A stretch of 64,000 nucleotides of DNA from an uncultured Kordiimonas sp. (lineage in GTDB: Bacteria > Pseudomonadota > Alphaproteobacteria > Sphingomonadales > Kordiimonadaceae): NCBI GenBank assembly GCA_947503575.1, contig CANNDZ010000004.1, forward strand, positions 62,001 through 126,000, in the 5' to 3' direction. Under the pieces are notes generated by a model. It had not been told where the DNA came from, searched no databases, and worked only from the letters and a program-made list of their open reading frames with translations. Numbering within the stretch: position 1 is the stretch's first letter; the number at the start of each line of letters is the position of its first letter. Below, one piece after another: positions 1-8,360 of the stretch. The translations under genes were made by a program, and so were the position numbers.

Positions 1-597
1 CTGATCGCCTGAAAGGGATGCGTACCTAATCGCCAGATCTTTTTCCGCAAATCCAAGCGGGTGCGCAATGTGCTGGACCATCAAGTCTGTAAGCGGCCTG
101 CCTGTGGCGGCTTCCAGTATGGCAATCAAAACGGCCCAACTGACCGGGTCATGACTGCTGGCTTGCGCCGGGCTGCGTTGACGGATCGCAAAGCGCGCCA
201 GCGCCAGATGGCTGATTTGCCCGCGCATGTCGGTTCTTTCTAGTTTCAGCGGCGGTGAGGCAAAACCGGCGGTTTCCTGCAACAAATGCCGGACTTTTAT
301 ATCGGCTTCAAACGCGCTGGCGGGTACGACATCTGGCAAAAATTCGGACACGGAGCTGTCAAGTTTCAGCACCCCTGTGTCCACCAGCCGCAGCGTTAGA
401 AGAGCCAGCGTGATTTTGTCCAGTGATCCGGCGTCCATTAATGCCGCTCCGCTGGCGGGGTGCCAAACAGTGGTTTGGCCGTTCAGAAACAATATGGTTG
501 TATTTGGTGTGCTGACCGTAAGCTGGGGCATCACGGCCTCTGGCTTCAGGACAATGGCCTGTGCGGCTGCCGGTTTGTGATCGCCAGCCATGACCAT
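1..597 (-). CDS. Serine hydrolase (beta-lactamase-like), C-terminus beyond window edge
   Basis: Partial gene running off the left edge; 199 codons are visible. The fold is that of class C beta-lactamase/penicillin-binding esterases: the nucleophile motif SxxK appears as SLDK in a helix, followed by the usual 'IKVRHLLQETAGF' segment. The position where these enzymes carry the YxN motif reads ASSHD before 'WAVLIAILEAATGRPL', so the catalytic tyrosine seems missing. The first ATG in frame is at 597, but the reading frame stays open to 690 and the upstream residues (NRHRWLATALGIWACVIM) look like the front of a signal peptide, so a rare CTG start near 672 is possible. Activity is doubtful; the fold assignment is reasonably firm. 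Confidence 0.7.
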   Translation of the reverse strand, partial: MVMAGDHKPAAAQAIVLKPEAVMPQLTVSTPNTTILFLNGQTTVWHPASGAALMDAGSLDKITLALLTLRLVDTGVLKLDSSVSEFLPDVVPASAFEADIKVRHLLQETAGFASPPLKLERTDMRGQISHLALARFAIRQRSPAQASSHDPVSWAVLIAILEAATGRPLTDLMVQHIAHPLGFAEKDLAIRYASLSGDQ

Positions 598-761
598 GAT
601 GACGCATGCCCAAATACCCAATGCCGTGGCAAGCCAGCGGTGACGGTTTGTGTGTTGGCAGTGGATACGCAGCCCCTTTCGTGATTGCCTTCACAGCATA
701 TGCCCGTCTATTAAGCCTTAGGAAACGGGAAATTGCTACCAGTGAAATAGAGGGTCCAGTC

Positions 762-1433
762 ATGTCAGGTGCGAAATTTGTTGAACACACCACTTTCATT
801 CAGCGGGAACCTGCGGACATGATCAAACGGTCCGCTGATTTTCTGGAGTTGATGAAGCGCCGCCGTACGGTACGAGAGTTTTCTGACCGTGCCGTACCGC
901 GCGAAGTGATTGAAAACGCGATCCTCACTGCCGGGCGTGCGCCCTCTGGGGCTAACAAGCAACCCTGGCATTTTGCTGCCATTTCAGCCCCTGACATGAA
1001 AGCCCGGTTCCGCGAGGCTGCGGAAAAAGAAGAACGCGAATTTTATGGGGGCCGGGCATCGGAAGAGTGGCTTTCGGATCTGGAACCGTTTGGCACGGAC
1101 GAGCACAAGCCGTTCCTTGAAATTGCACCCTGGTTGATTGCGGTGTTTCGCCAGTCTTACGGTACCGACGAAGAAACCGGCGAGCGCACCAAGAATTATT
1201 ATGTGCATGAAAGTGCGGGCCTTGCCGCTGGGTTTTTGATCGCTGCCTTGCATAACGCCGGGCTTGCCACCCTGACCCACACACCGTCGCCGATGGGGTT
1301 TTTAAACGAGCTTTGCGGACGACCCAAAAACGAGCACGCCACCATGCTGGTTGTAGCGGGTTATCCCGCCGACAAAGTGACGGTGCCGGATATCGATAAA
1401 AAGCCGCTCGACGATTTTTCAAGCTGGTTTTAG
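762..1433 (+). CDS. Nitroreductase-family flavoprotein, iodotyrosine deiodinase-like
   Basis: A 223-residue FMN-dependent nitroreductase-fold enzyme. The N-terminal 'MKRRRTVREFSDRAVP' and 'GRAPSGANKQPWHF' segments are the FMN-binding signature. It contains the lid characteristic of iodotyrosine deiodinase: E91, Y95 and K116 have the same spacing (E-x3-Y-x20-K) as human E157, Y161 and K182, the residues that bind the amino acid zwitterion, and the surrounding 'EEWLSDLEPF' resembles the human lid helix. It may reductively dehalogenate halotyrosines using flavin. I chose the ATG at 762; an in-frame start at 606 would add a long tail unlike the family. It converges on the MipA gene. The family is certain; the substrate is inference. 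Confidence 0.88.
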   Translation: MSGAKFVEHTTFIQREPADMIKRSADFLELMKRRRTVREFSDRAVPREVIENAILTAGRAPSGANKQPWHFAAISAPDMKARFREAAEKEEREFYGGRASEEWLSDLEPFGTDEHKPFLEIAPWLIAVFRQSYGTDEETGERTKNYYVHESAGLAAGFLIAALHNAGLATLTHTPSPMGFLNELCGRPKNEHATMLVVAGYPADKVTVPDIDKKPLDDFSSWF

Positions 1434-1435
1434 GC

Positions 1436-1453
1436 CCTGGCGTTAACGCCAGG
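1436..1453. terminator. Palindrome between convergent genes, possible bidirectional terminator
   Basis: CCTGGCGTTAACGCCAGG is an exact 18-bp palindrome that would fold as a 7-bp GC-rich stem with a TTAA loop. It starts two bases after the nitroreductase stop and ends just before the MipA stop. There is no clear U-tract on either side, so intrinsic termination is only a guess. Confidence 0.4.
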
Positions 1454-2299
1454 CTAAAACTGGGTCATAAAGCCGATACCGACTGTTGTCTGGAACGCTG
1501 ACCCGTTGGAGCCGGTTACCAGTGGGCTGTTCGCAGCATCACCAAAAAGATGACCAGCAGACACAAGGCCCAGGAGGCGTGTCCGTTCGCTGACGCTGTA
1601 AGCGCCGACCAGATTGAGGTTCATCTCAGACACACCGCTGCTTGCGGCAAAAGCGGGCAAACCGACTTCAGAAGTCGTTGCATCTTCTGGTGTGATCCCA
1701 AAGTTGCGTTGCATGCCCCTGTCCGAAAGCCAGCGACCGCGGATTGCCGCAATCGCTGAAAGCCTGCCACTTTTGTATATGCCGTGGCCGACAGTCAGGC
1801 GTATTGATTGCCCGAGATCATCTGCGAGCGCATGGCGGAACTCAAGAGCTGCTATACCGGCTTTTGTTCGGTAGCGGACAAAGGCGCCGGTTTCAAAAAC
1901 TGTGTCGATGTCGCGAATACCGCGCAGGATTCGGTTGCGAGACTCGTCGCGTCCAAACGCCAAATTCAACAGAGGCCCGGCTTCGAAATTGCCTTTCTTG
2001 ATCGCTGTGTATGTCATGAGGCCGCCATCAATGCGAAACCTTTCCCCATATCGCACTTCCAGGAGTGGTACGACACGCAGGCCATAGTCATCTGATCCGA
2101 TGTAATCTGGAATAAGGCCTGTGCCTACGCCGGCGCGAAAGGTAAGGCCATCAACTTCAAGCGCGTCAGGCCACAAACTGTCCAGACCATTGTGCATGGA
2201 CTGGATAATGTCAGCAAACCCCTGGCCAAAAGTTGATTGAGATGTGGCAGGGTGCGATAGCCCGACAGCAACAAAAACTGTAAGGGCCAGTTTTTTCAT
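1454..2299 (-). CDS. MipA/OmpV family outer-membrane protein
   Basis: Predicted outer-membrane beta-barrel of about 281 residues. The start at 2299 gives a normal signal peptide (MKKLALTVFVAVGLSHPATS); a start 33 bases upstream would precede this with an untypical tail. After the signal come a short helical segment and the family pattern 'GLTFRAGVGTGLIPDYIGSD', then alternating polar/hydrophobic strands ending in the aromatic C-terminal residue (F) expected of barrel proteins. Family members include MltA-interacting proteins that scaffold murein enzymes and OmpV porins; which role applies cannot be told. A 162-bp gap separates it from the MATE gene upstream on the same strand. Confidence 0.85.
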   Translation of the reverse strand: MKKLALTVFVAVGLSHPATSQSTFGQGFADIIQSMHNGLDSLWPDALEVDGLTFRAGVGTGLIPDYIGSDDYGLRVVPLLEVRYGERFRIDGGLMTYTAIKKGNFEAGPLLNLAFGRDESRNRILRGIRDIDTVFETGAFVRYRTKAGIAALEFRHALADDLGQSIRLTVGHGIYKSGRLSAIAAIRGRWLSDRGMQRNFGITPEDATTSEVGLPAFAASSGVSEMNLNLVGAYSVSERTRLLGLVSAGHLFGDAANSPLVTGSNGSAFQTTVGIGFMTQF

Positions 2300-2461
2300 T
2301 GTCGTCCTAAACTGCATATAATTGAGACTCATAGCGCTGACACCCCTTTTTCCTCCATGCCTCTATTGTGAAACACAAAATGGTAAAATCAAGGCAAAAG
2401 GCTGGCTAAAAATTACCTGACTTTGCGGTAAAATTGCCTGGAATTTTTGTCAGTGGCCCTG

Positions 2462-3877
2462 TCAGGGTTGCTGTCGGTGTGTCAGGCTGGTTCTGAATGG
2501 GCTTCTGCGAATTTCACGTTTGCTGAGGTATGAGAACCTCAAAAGCTGCAACACCAGTGACACAACAACGCCGATAGCCATGCCTTCCATCAACCCCCTG
2601 AAGCCACGTTGCAGATAGATACCCAGAAGGTAGCTAACGGGCAGCATCACAAAGATGAAAGCAGTTGCCTGCAAATAGGTGGGCCACCAGGTTTCCTTAT
2701 AGCCGCGCAGCACCATGGACGCGACCATCTGCGCCGCATCAAACAGCATGCCGATAATATAGATGACGGCAATGGGGGCCAAAAGCGCCAGGATGCGGGC
2801 GTCATTGGTGAAAATAGCAATCAGCGGTTCAATGAAAATATAGATGCCAATAGACATGATACCGACAACAAAGAAGGTCATACCTATGCCGGTAAACGAC
2901 GCGAGTGCGGCATCTCGCCCGTCCCGCCGCGATAGTGCAATACCGACGCGCACACTCGTGGCAACGCCGACCCCGATAGAGATCATCAACGGAATGCCCA
3001 GCACCTGATACACCACCCCAAAGGATGCCAGTGGTACGGTGCCCAGCCAGCCGCAGAAAATGCTGAGGGCAGAAAAAGCCAGGACTTCGGCCGCCAGCGA
3101 TACACCAGAGGCGTAGCCCATTTGGCGTTGGTCCCGCCAATCTGACAAAGCCTGATCATGGGGTTCCCGCACACGGAATTTGCGCAGGGACGCCGCGTTC
3201 CAGACATACAGGAGCGCACTGGCCGCCATGAACCAGCGCACGCCCGTTGACGCCCAAGCAGACCCCGCAGCCCCCAGTTCCGGGAAGCCAAAGTGCCCGA
3301 AAATCAGGGCATAATTGAGGATAACATTTACGATATTGGCGCCGACCATCAGATAAAAGCCGATATGCCCACGTTTGATGCCTTCCAGAAACATGGTGCA
3401 GTTAACAAACAACGCATGACCGGGCAGCCCCAGTGCCAGGATGCGCACCAGGTCCCCGCCGATGCGGGCATTTTCCGGGGTTTGATCCAGTATTAAAAGC
3501 CAGGTTTCGGCAGGCCAGCACACCGCCACCAGCATAAGCCCGATGCTGAGCGAAAAGGGCAGCGAACGCCGCCAGACCTTGCCCGCGCCCCTGAAATCAG
3601 CGGACCCATAGGCGTTTGCCGTATAGATGATGATGCCGGATAACAGCCCCAGCCCCGTGACCAGCGCGGTCATGATAATGGATTGGTTCGCCAAATTCAG
3701 CCATGCAAGGTGCTGGGTGGTATAATGGCCAACCATGGCCGTATCAACCATCGCAAGCCCCATAAGACCGATCCGCATCATCACCGCAGGCACGGCAAGG
3801 CGCACCAGCTCCCGCACATGGCGCTTGACCCTGGCTTTTAGCCAGTTTTTTGTAACAATGCCGGACGGGGTGTCCAT
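2462..3877 (-). CDS. MATE family multidrug/Na+ (or H+) antiporter
   Basis: A 471-residue polytopic inner-membrane exporter with about 12 hydrophobic segments in two six-helix halves, typical of the multidrug and toxic compound extrusion family (NorM-like). The N-terminal segment 'LVRLAVPAVMMRIGLMGLAMVDTAMVGHY' contains the family's conserved P-x-(I/V)-x2-(R/Q) and D-x2-M/F-x-G pattern of helix 1, though no more specific substrate can be read. It is divergently transcribed from the OPT transporter gene, with 181 bp of shared upstream region. No local regulator is apparent. Confidence 0.9.
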   Translation of the reverse strand: MDTPSGIVTKNWLKARVKRHVRELVRLAVPAVMMRIGLMGLAMVDTAMVGHYTTQHLAWLNLANQSIIMTALVTGLGLLSGIIIYTANAYGSADFRGAGKVWRRSLPFSLSIGLMLVAVCWPAETWLLILDQTPENARIGGDLVRILALGLPGHALFVNCTMFLEGIKRGHIGFYLMVGANIVNVILNYALIFGHFGFPELGAAGSAWASTGVRWFMAASALLYVWNAASLRKFRVREPHDQALSDWRDQRQMGYASGVSLAAEVLAFSALSIFCGWLGTVPLASFGVVYQVLGIPLMISIGVGVATSVRVGIALSRRDGRDAALASFTGIGMTFFVVGIMSIGIYIFIEPLIAIFTNDARILALLAPIAVIYIIGMLFDAAQMVASMVLRGYKETWWPTYLQATAFIFVMLPVSYLLGIYLQRGFRGLMEGMAIGVVVSLVLQLLRFSYLSKREIRRSPFRTSLTHRQQP

Positions 3878-4058
3878 TACGGGTTTCCTGGTTTGTATGG
3901 GCCTATTGAGGGCAAAGATGCCCCAACCCGTTTGATAGGGATTGGAGCATCCTGTGGTGTTGTGATAGTGCTATGCGCTAATAGGGGGGCTGGCAAGCCG
4001 AATATGGCGGCGGGCCAGCGAAAAAAGACAAAACGTCTATTCCAGGGGAGGCATTTCT

Positions 4059-5798
4059 GTGACAGATCAAACTGCCACTGTAGAGGGGCCGATTACGCGA
4101 GGCGCCTATCCGGAGCTGTCAGGCTACGCCATTGTTGTTGGCTATATTCTGGGCGTTGTTATCGCGCTGTCGATTGGCTATGCGTCCTTGACGCTGGGCT
4201 TTTCAATTGAGGGATCAGAACTGGCCGCCATCCTTGGTTTCGGCATTTTGCGTGGCATCCTGCGCCGCCGGTCGATTGTGGAAAACAACGTCACGCAAAC
4301 AGTGGCCAGCGCGGTAAACGGCGCTTCATCGGGTATGATGTTTTCTGTGCCCGCCATTTTCATCCTTGGCTATGGCAACGATTTTGACCCCTACATCCTG
4401 ACCTTCGGCGCGATTGCAGGCGCGTTTTTGGGCATCGCCTTTATCATTCCGCTGCGGAAACAGATGATTGATTTTGAGCGTCTGACCTACCCTGGCGGCG
4501 TGGCTGTGGCGTCGATCCTCAAGTCGCCGGGTGCGGGCATTGAAAAGGCTAAACTGCTGATTGGTGCAATGCTGTTTTCGGCGGTGGTGCACATCATCAC
4601 CATCTATTTTGAATATGATAATTTCCCGCTGTTTTCCATGCTGGGGCTGCCTGAATATCTGAACGGCACCTGGTATTTGTCGCTCATGACAGCTGGCGTG
4701 GCCTTCATTGCTGGCCGGGGTGGTCTGGCGTTTATTATTGGCGGCTATGTCTGTTACTGGGTGCTTGCGCCTTTGCTGGATGTCACCAGCATGTTTCCTG
4801 TGGTGGACGGTGTTGTGCTGTCGGACCCCGGCAGCCTGCGCACGCTTTTGTTCCGGCCAACAGGCATTGGCATGCTAATTGGCGGCGCAGTTGTCGGCGT
4901 TATTTTCGCCTTCCCGCTTATTCGGTCTGCCGTTAAATCCATGCAGTCATCGTCAAAGGTTGAAAGCGCGATGAGCCGTGATGAAATGCCGATCAAACTG
5001 CTCTATTTTGCGATTGGTGGTGCAGCGATCCTGCTGGGTGTGATGGCGATGACCTCTGCCGAGCAGGTCGGCCTTGTGCGCGGCCTTATGATGGCAATTT
5101 TGGGCACGCTATGGATATGGATGGCGGGGATCATCCTGTCGGAAGCGATTGGTCGTACAAACTGGTCGCCGCTGTCGGGCATGACGCTGGTGGCTGTCAC
5201 CATCCTGATCATGATTACGCAGAGCTTTGGCGGGATGGACACCGGCCAGGCGATTGTGGCGTCGGTTACGGTGGGCGCTGCGACATGCGTTGCCATGAGC
5301 CAGGCGACCGACCTGATGCTGGACCTGAAGACTGGCTATCTGGTGGGCGCGACGCCGCGCATGCAGCAGATGGGTCAGTTTTGTGGTGCTTGGCTTGGGC
5401 CCATCGTGATTATCGTGCTGATCTTCGTATTGCACGACGCCTTCACGCTGGGGTCGGACAAGTTGCCTGCGCCGCAGGGGCAGGCGCTGGCCTCTATGGT
5501 TCAGGGCATAACGGGCGGCGATGTGCCCATTGAAAAATACCTGGCCGGTGCGGCGCTGGGTGCGCTGTTGTCTGCCGTTCAAGGCGGCCTGGGGATTACC
5601 GTTGGCCTTGGTTTTTACCTGCCCTTCAACATTGTGCTGACCTACTCGTTGGGTACACTGGTGCGGGAAATATCGGACCGCAAGATGGGGCAGCACTGGT
5701 CAGACAATAAGGGCATTCCCATCGCTGCTGGCTTGATTGTTGGTGAGGCCCTGATGGGCGTCGGCAACGCCGTTAACATCATCATGAACGCCAGCTAG
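4059..5798 (+). CDS. OPT family oligopeptide transporter
   Basis: A 579-residue inner-membrane protein with at least 14 hydrophobic segments, matching the bacterial branch of the oligopeptide transporter (OPT/YSL) superfamily, which imports small peptides or metal chelates by proton symport. The start is GTG at 4059, preceded at good distance by the strong ribosome site AGGGGAGG (4043-4052). The gene for a small membrane protein follows 11 bp downstream and is probably co-transcribed. Exported peptidases encoded a few kb away make peptide uptake a plausible role, though OPT members can also carry iron-siderophore complexes. Confidence 0.9.
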   Translation: MTDQTATVEGPITRGAYPELSGYAIVVGYILGVVIALSIGYASLTLGFSIEGSELAAILGFGILRGILRRRSIVENNVTQTVASAVNGASSGMMFSVPAIFILGYGNDFDPYILTFGAIAGAFLGIAFIIPLRKQMIDFERLTYPGGVAVASILKSPGAGIEKAKLLIGAMLFSAVVHIITIYFEYDNFPLFSMLGLPEYLNGTWYLSLMTAGVAFIAGRGGLAFIIGGYVCYWVLAPLLDVTSMFPVVDGVVLSDPGSLRTLLFRPTGIGMLIGGAVVGVIFAFPLIRSAVKSMQSSSKVESAMSRDEMPIKLLYFAIGGAAILLGVMAMTSAEQVGLVRGLMMAILGTLWIWMAGIILSEAIGRTNWSPLSGMTLVAVTILIMITQSFGGMDTGQAIVASVTVGAATCVAMSQATDLMLDLKTGYLVGATPRMQQMGQFCGAWLGPIVIIVLIFVLHDAFTLGSDKLPAPQGQALASMVQGITGGDVPIEKYLAGAALGALLSAVQGGLGITVGLGFYLPFNIVLTYSLGTLVREISDRKMGQHWSDNKGIPIAAGLIVGEALMGVGNAVNIIMNAS

Positions 5799-5809
5799 GG
5801 AGAGAGCAG

Positions 5810-6364
5810 ATGAAAACCATTTCTTATATGATCGTTATGGCTGCTTTCCTTGGTGGTGCCTTTTTAACGTCACTGGATCAAACCCATGTTGACTGGGTGA
5901 CTTTCCTGCCTGTCATTTTTGCCGGTGTTATTGGTGTGGTAATGATAAAGCGGGAAGAAGCTGCGCAAGCACGCTCCTCGGACCGGCTGGCCAATGACCG
6001 GCGTGTGCTGGAAGAAAGCCTTGATAACATCGTGCGCAACCTCGAAGCCCTTGATGGTCGCAAGGATGCGGTGCCTACTTACGACATGCGGTTTGAGATT
6101 GATAAATTATTCCGGGAAGACCTTTTTGCCTTTGCAGACGCCCGCGACAGCATGAAGCATATCTTTGGCCTGCAGTCGTTTGCAGACGTGATGTCCAGCT
6201 TTGCTGCGGGGGAACGCTATATCAACCGGGTTTGGTCTGCGTCCACTGACGGATATGTTGATGAAGTTCTGCTGTATGTGGGGAAATCCCTGTCCCAGTT
6301 TCGTCATGCCCGGGAAGAATTTGCAAAGGCGGCATCAGAGAATGAGGTACCGGCAACGGCCTGA
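5810..6364 (+). CDS. Small membrane-anchored protein paired with the OPT transporter
   Basis: I do not recognise a named family. The 184-residue product has two hydrophobic helices at about residues 4-22 and 28-46, then a charged, probably helical cytoplasmic part ('REEAAQARSSDRLANDRRVLEESLDNIVRNLEAL' region) and a compact C-terminal helical domain rich in aromatic residues. An AGGGAGAG ribosome site precedes the ATG, and the gene starts 11 bp after the OPT stop, indicating one operon. An accessory or assembly role for the transporter is inferred from position only. Confidence 0.75.
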   Translation: MKTISYMIVMAAFLGGAFLTSLDQTHVDWVTFLPVIFAGVIGVVMIKREEAAQARSSDRLANDRRVLEESLDNIVRNLEALDGRKDAVPTYDMRFEIDKLFREDLFAFADARDSMKHIFGLQSFADVMSSFAAGERYINRVWSASTDGYVDEVLLYVGKSLSQFRHAREEFAKAASENEVPATA

Positions 6365-6860
6365 TTCATACAATCATGAAAGCCCAGCCAATATACTGAC
6401 CGGGCTGAATCCCCGAATTATGCGTCTTTGGCTTGGCCGAACTCGAGCCGGCCTTTGACTGGGCGACAATCTGTGGCTCTTTTCGAAGTAATCTGCTCTC
6501 CCACGGGGCAGTCTGATAGATACAGACTGCCCCCACCTTGATGCATTTACTCAAAACAATGCCATAGTGAGCGATTAGCTCATTAAGCACCAAGATGCCG
6601 GAAGCAGGCGTTCGTGCCTCGCAAGTGTTGGCCCTGCTTCGAGACATAGATGCCAATAAACTGTGACCAAAAGTTCCTGAAATAGAGGCAAATTCTTGAA
6701 AAATTATGGTGGATTGCGGCCTTCAGATGAATGTTTATTCAGAAACGCGCCAAACCGTTTCCGCCATCCGATGAGACGATTATCGCGTGCAGAAAAGTAT
6801 ACAATGAGCCGAAAGTTGAATTCGGAAACGCGTATGTAGAAAAAAAACTAAGCTTTGAGC
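6365..6860. other. Gene-poor interval of 496 bp
   Basis: No convincing gene. Open frames exist on both strands (about 96 codons minus at 6366-6656, about 75 codons plus at 6731-6958) but lack family resemblance and a ribosome site, and the second runs into the end of the next gene. The minus frame contains 'NELIAHYGIVLSKCIKVG', which weakly recalls the middle of IS110-family transposases ('..L.A.YGIVL..G'); with no other conserved part this could be a decayed insertion sequence or chance. A perfect hairpin lies at 6505-6533. Confidence 0.5.
6505..6533. repeat. Perfect 11-bp inverted repeat in gene-poor gap
   Basis: GGGGCAGTCTG, a 7-base loop (ATAGATA) and the exact complement CAGACTGCCCC. 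No T-tract follows on either strand, so it is not a standard terminator; it is about 140 bp after the OPT-operon stop. Confidence 0.6.
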
Positions 6861-7442
6861 TCATGCAGGCAGGTCAATACCGAGCTCGGCCAATAGATGA
6901 TAATACGCAAAAACGGTCAGGAGGCCGAGGCCTATCACCAGAAGTGTCTGGTGCTTAAAGCCGTGTTTGTGATGCTTTTCCCGACCCTTGTGGGTTGTCA
7001 CATCTATCATTTCGTCACCGAAGAAAATTGACAGAAAGGTTCCCATCGCGCTGATCAGCAGGATGCTCCAATAGGGATAGGGTTCGGTCAGGATGCGTTC
7101 CAGCAGCCCGGTTAAAAAGGTTATGTCATAGGCCGCCCGATTTTTGAAAAGCATATAAAGGTTAACTGCTACCGCCAAAACCCAGACCACTACCTGCGTT
7201 ATCACCATGCGCACACCAAATAGAGCGCGAATAGGGCACGCGAGTATAAAGCCGCCATCTGCGATCGGCGTGCACAGAACAAAAAAGCTCCACGTCAGAA
7301 TGGCAACGCTTGCCCCTGTAGCCGCGTCATACTTCCAGCTCATATAGAAGAAGTAAGCAGCCAGGAAGCTGGCAAGCGCCAAAAACTTCAGGGCTGTTTC
7401 CCTGTGCGTTGGATGGTGTAGCGCAAGCTCAGTCTTTGCCAT
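6861..7442 (-). CDS. Conserved multi-pass membrane protein, unknown function
   Basis: A 193-residue integral membrane protein with about five hydrophobic helices (roughly residues 17-34, 43-62, 78-98, 119-142 and 166-184). The central motif 'LTWSFFVLCTPIADGGFIL' followed by 'PIRALFGVRM', and the histidine-rich loop 'REKHHKHGFKHQ', are features I recall from an unnamed family in marine and methylotrophic bacteria, but no function is known to me. The loop before the last helix could bind metal; this is inference. It lies 65 bp downstream of a glycine-zipper protein gene on the same strand and may share its transcript. Confidence 0.75.
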   Translation of the reverse strand: MAKTELALHHPTHRETALKFLALASFLAAYFFYMSWKYDAATGASVAILTWSFFVLCTPIADGGFILACPIRALFGVRMVITQVVVWVLAVAVNLYMLFKNRAAYDITFLTGLLERILTEPYPYWSILLISAMGTFLSIFFGDEMIDVTTHKGREKHHKHGFKHQTLLVIGLGLLTVFAYYHLLAELGIDLPA

Positions 7443-7507
7443 CGAGCCTCTCCATCTATTTCATCTGTGACTTCCGTGAGTTTTATGCAGGCATATGGCT
7501 CAAACCA

Positions 7508-8110
7508 TCAACTCTCGCAGATGATCTGCACCTTCTTGAGCGCCATATTCAATTCTTCTTCCGTTGCAGCATCAATCAATTCCTGCTTGACGGCATGACA
7601 GTCGGAGGCTTCCTCCTGCTGCTTTTCAACCACCTGTGGTGTTTGCATCACCGACGCTTGGGCATATTGACAATGCGACTGAGAAACTTGTCGGATATTT
7701 GCAGAGGGCCCGACCTCGACGGCCACACAGTCTCCGCGTTGAATGTGTGTATGTTCAATTATCACTTTGGTTATCGAGCCATCCATCAGATTGATGGTGT
7801 ATTCGTTTACATGGCGGCTGCCTTCGAGGATAGATGTGATCAGAGCACCCGCAATGGCTCCTTCGATCGCGTGTTTGGTGCGATGCTTTTTGCCCCTGAG
7901 CGCCCCCGATGCCAAGCCGCCGTAAACGGCGCCTTTACCTGCAGATGACTTGACCTTGGTGCGTTGCACATCGCTAACGGTCCCGTACTTAACAAGAAAG
8001 GCCTGATTAAGCTCACTACTCGATACAGAACGGTTTTGGGCGATTGCTGCCTGAAACCCGGCGGAAAGCAATATCACGGTAGAGGCGATGGCGAGAATTC
8101 GCTGGATCAT
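7508..8110 (-). CDS. Exported protein with glycine-zipper segment (SlyB-like)
   Basis: A 200-residue envelope protein. Residues 1-24 form a signal peptide (cleavage after AIA). A glycine-zipper stretch follows at about 58-95 ('GKGAVYGGLASGALRG' and 'AIEGAIAGALITSIL'), the membrane-inserting module seen in SlyB/PcpY outer-membrane lipoproteins; here no lipobox cysteine is seen. The C-terminal half contains six cysteines and a helical end ('AATEEELNMALKKVQ'). Function is unknown; an envelope-integrity role is inferred from the zipper. Confidence 0.7.
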   Translation of the reverse strand: MIQRILAIASTVILLSAGFQAAIAQNRSVSSSELNQAFLVKYGTVSDVQRTKVKSSAGKGAVYGGLASGALRGKKHRTKHAIEGAIAGALITSILEGSRHVNEYTINLMDGSITKVIIEHTHIQRGDCVAVEVGPSANIRQVSQSHCQYAQASVMQTPQVVEKQQEEASDCHAVKQELIDAATEEELNMALKKVQIICES

Positions 8111-8360
8111 GATAAATACTTCCTGTTTTCTGAGCAGATGAACGTCTCAATTGCCATCCTGTCAAAGCCTCATAACCCCAGCGGACACTGCTTTATTAAA
8201 CCATAGTTGTTGTTGGCCATGCAACCTTCGCAATATATTCATACACGTTGGTCTTGGCCTTTTGCTTTATCGCAACAATCCACCGGCTCATCGCAAGCTG
8301 ATTTTCTAATGGACTGGCCTCGACTGAGGTGACCGGATACTTTCGAGGGGATTACACTCA

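Noticed and set aside
359-799. 146-codon minus frame over the left-edge gene
   Set aside because: The neighbouring frame on the same strand encodes the recognisable serine hydrolase; this one has no family pattern.
5109-5696. Long minus-strand open frame (195 codons) and a 140-codon plus frame inside the OPT gene
   Set aside because: Both overlap a clear transporter gene in other frames, lack ribosome sites and have skewed His/Gln/Arg composition typical of antisense frames.
6540-6600. Possible IS110 transposase fragment (NELIAHYGIVLSKC)
   Set aside because: Only about 18 residues resemble the family; no catalytic DEDD residues, no terminal repeats or second fragment. Not called as a mobile element.
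6731-6958. 75-codon plus frame after the OPT operon
   Set aside because: No ribosome site, no homology seen, and it runs about 100 bp into the end of the membrane-protein gene on the other strand.
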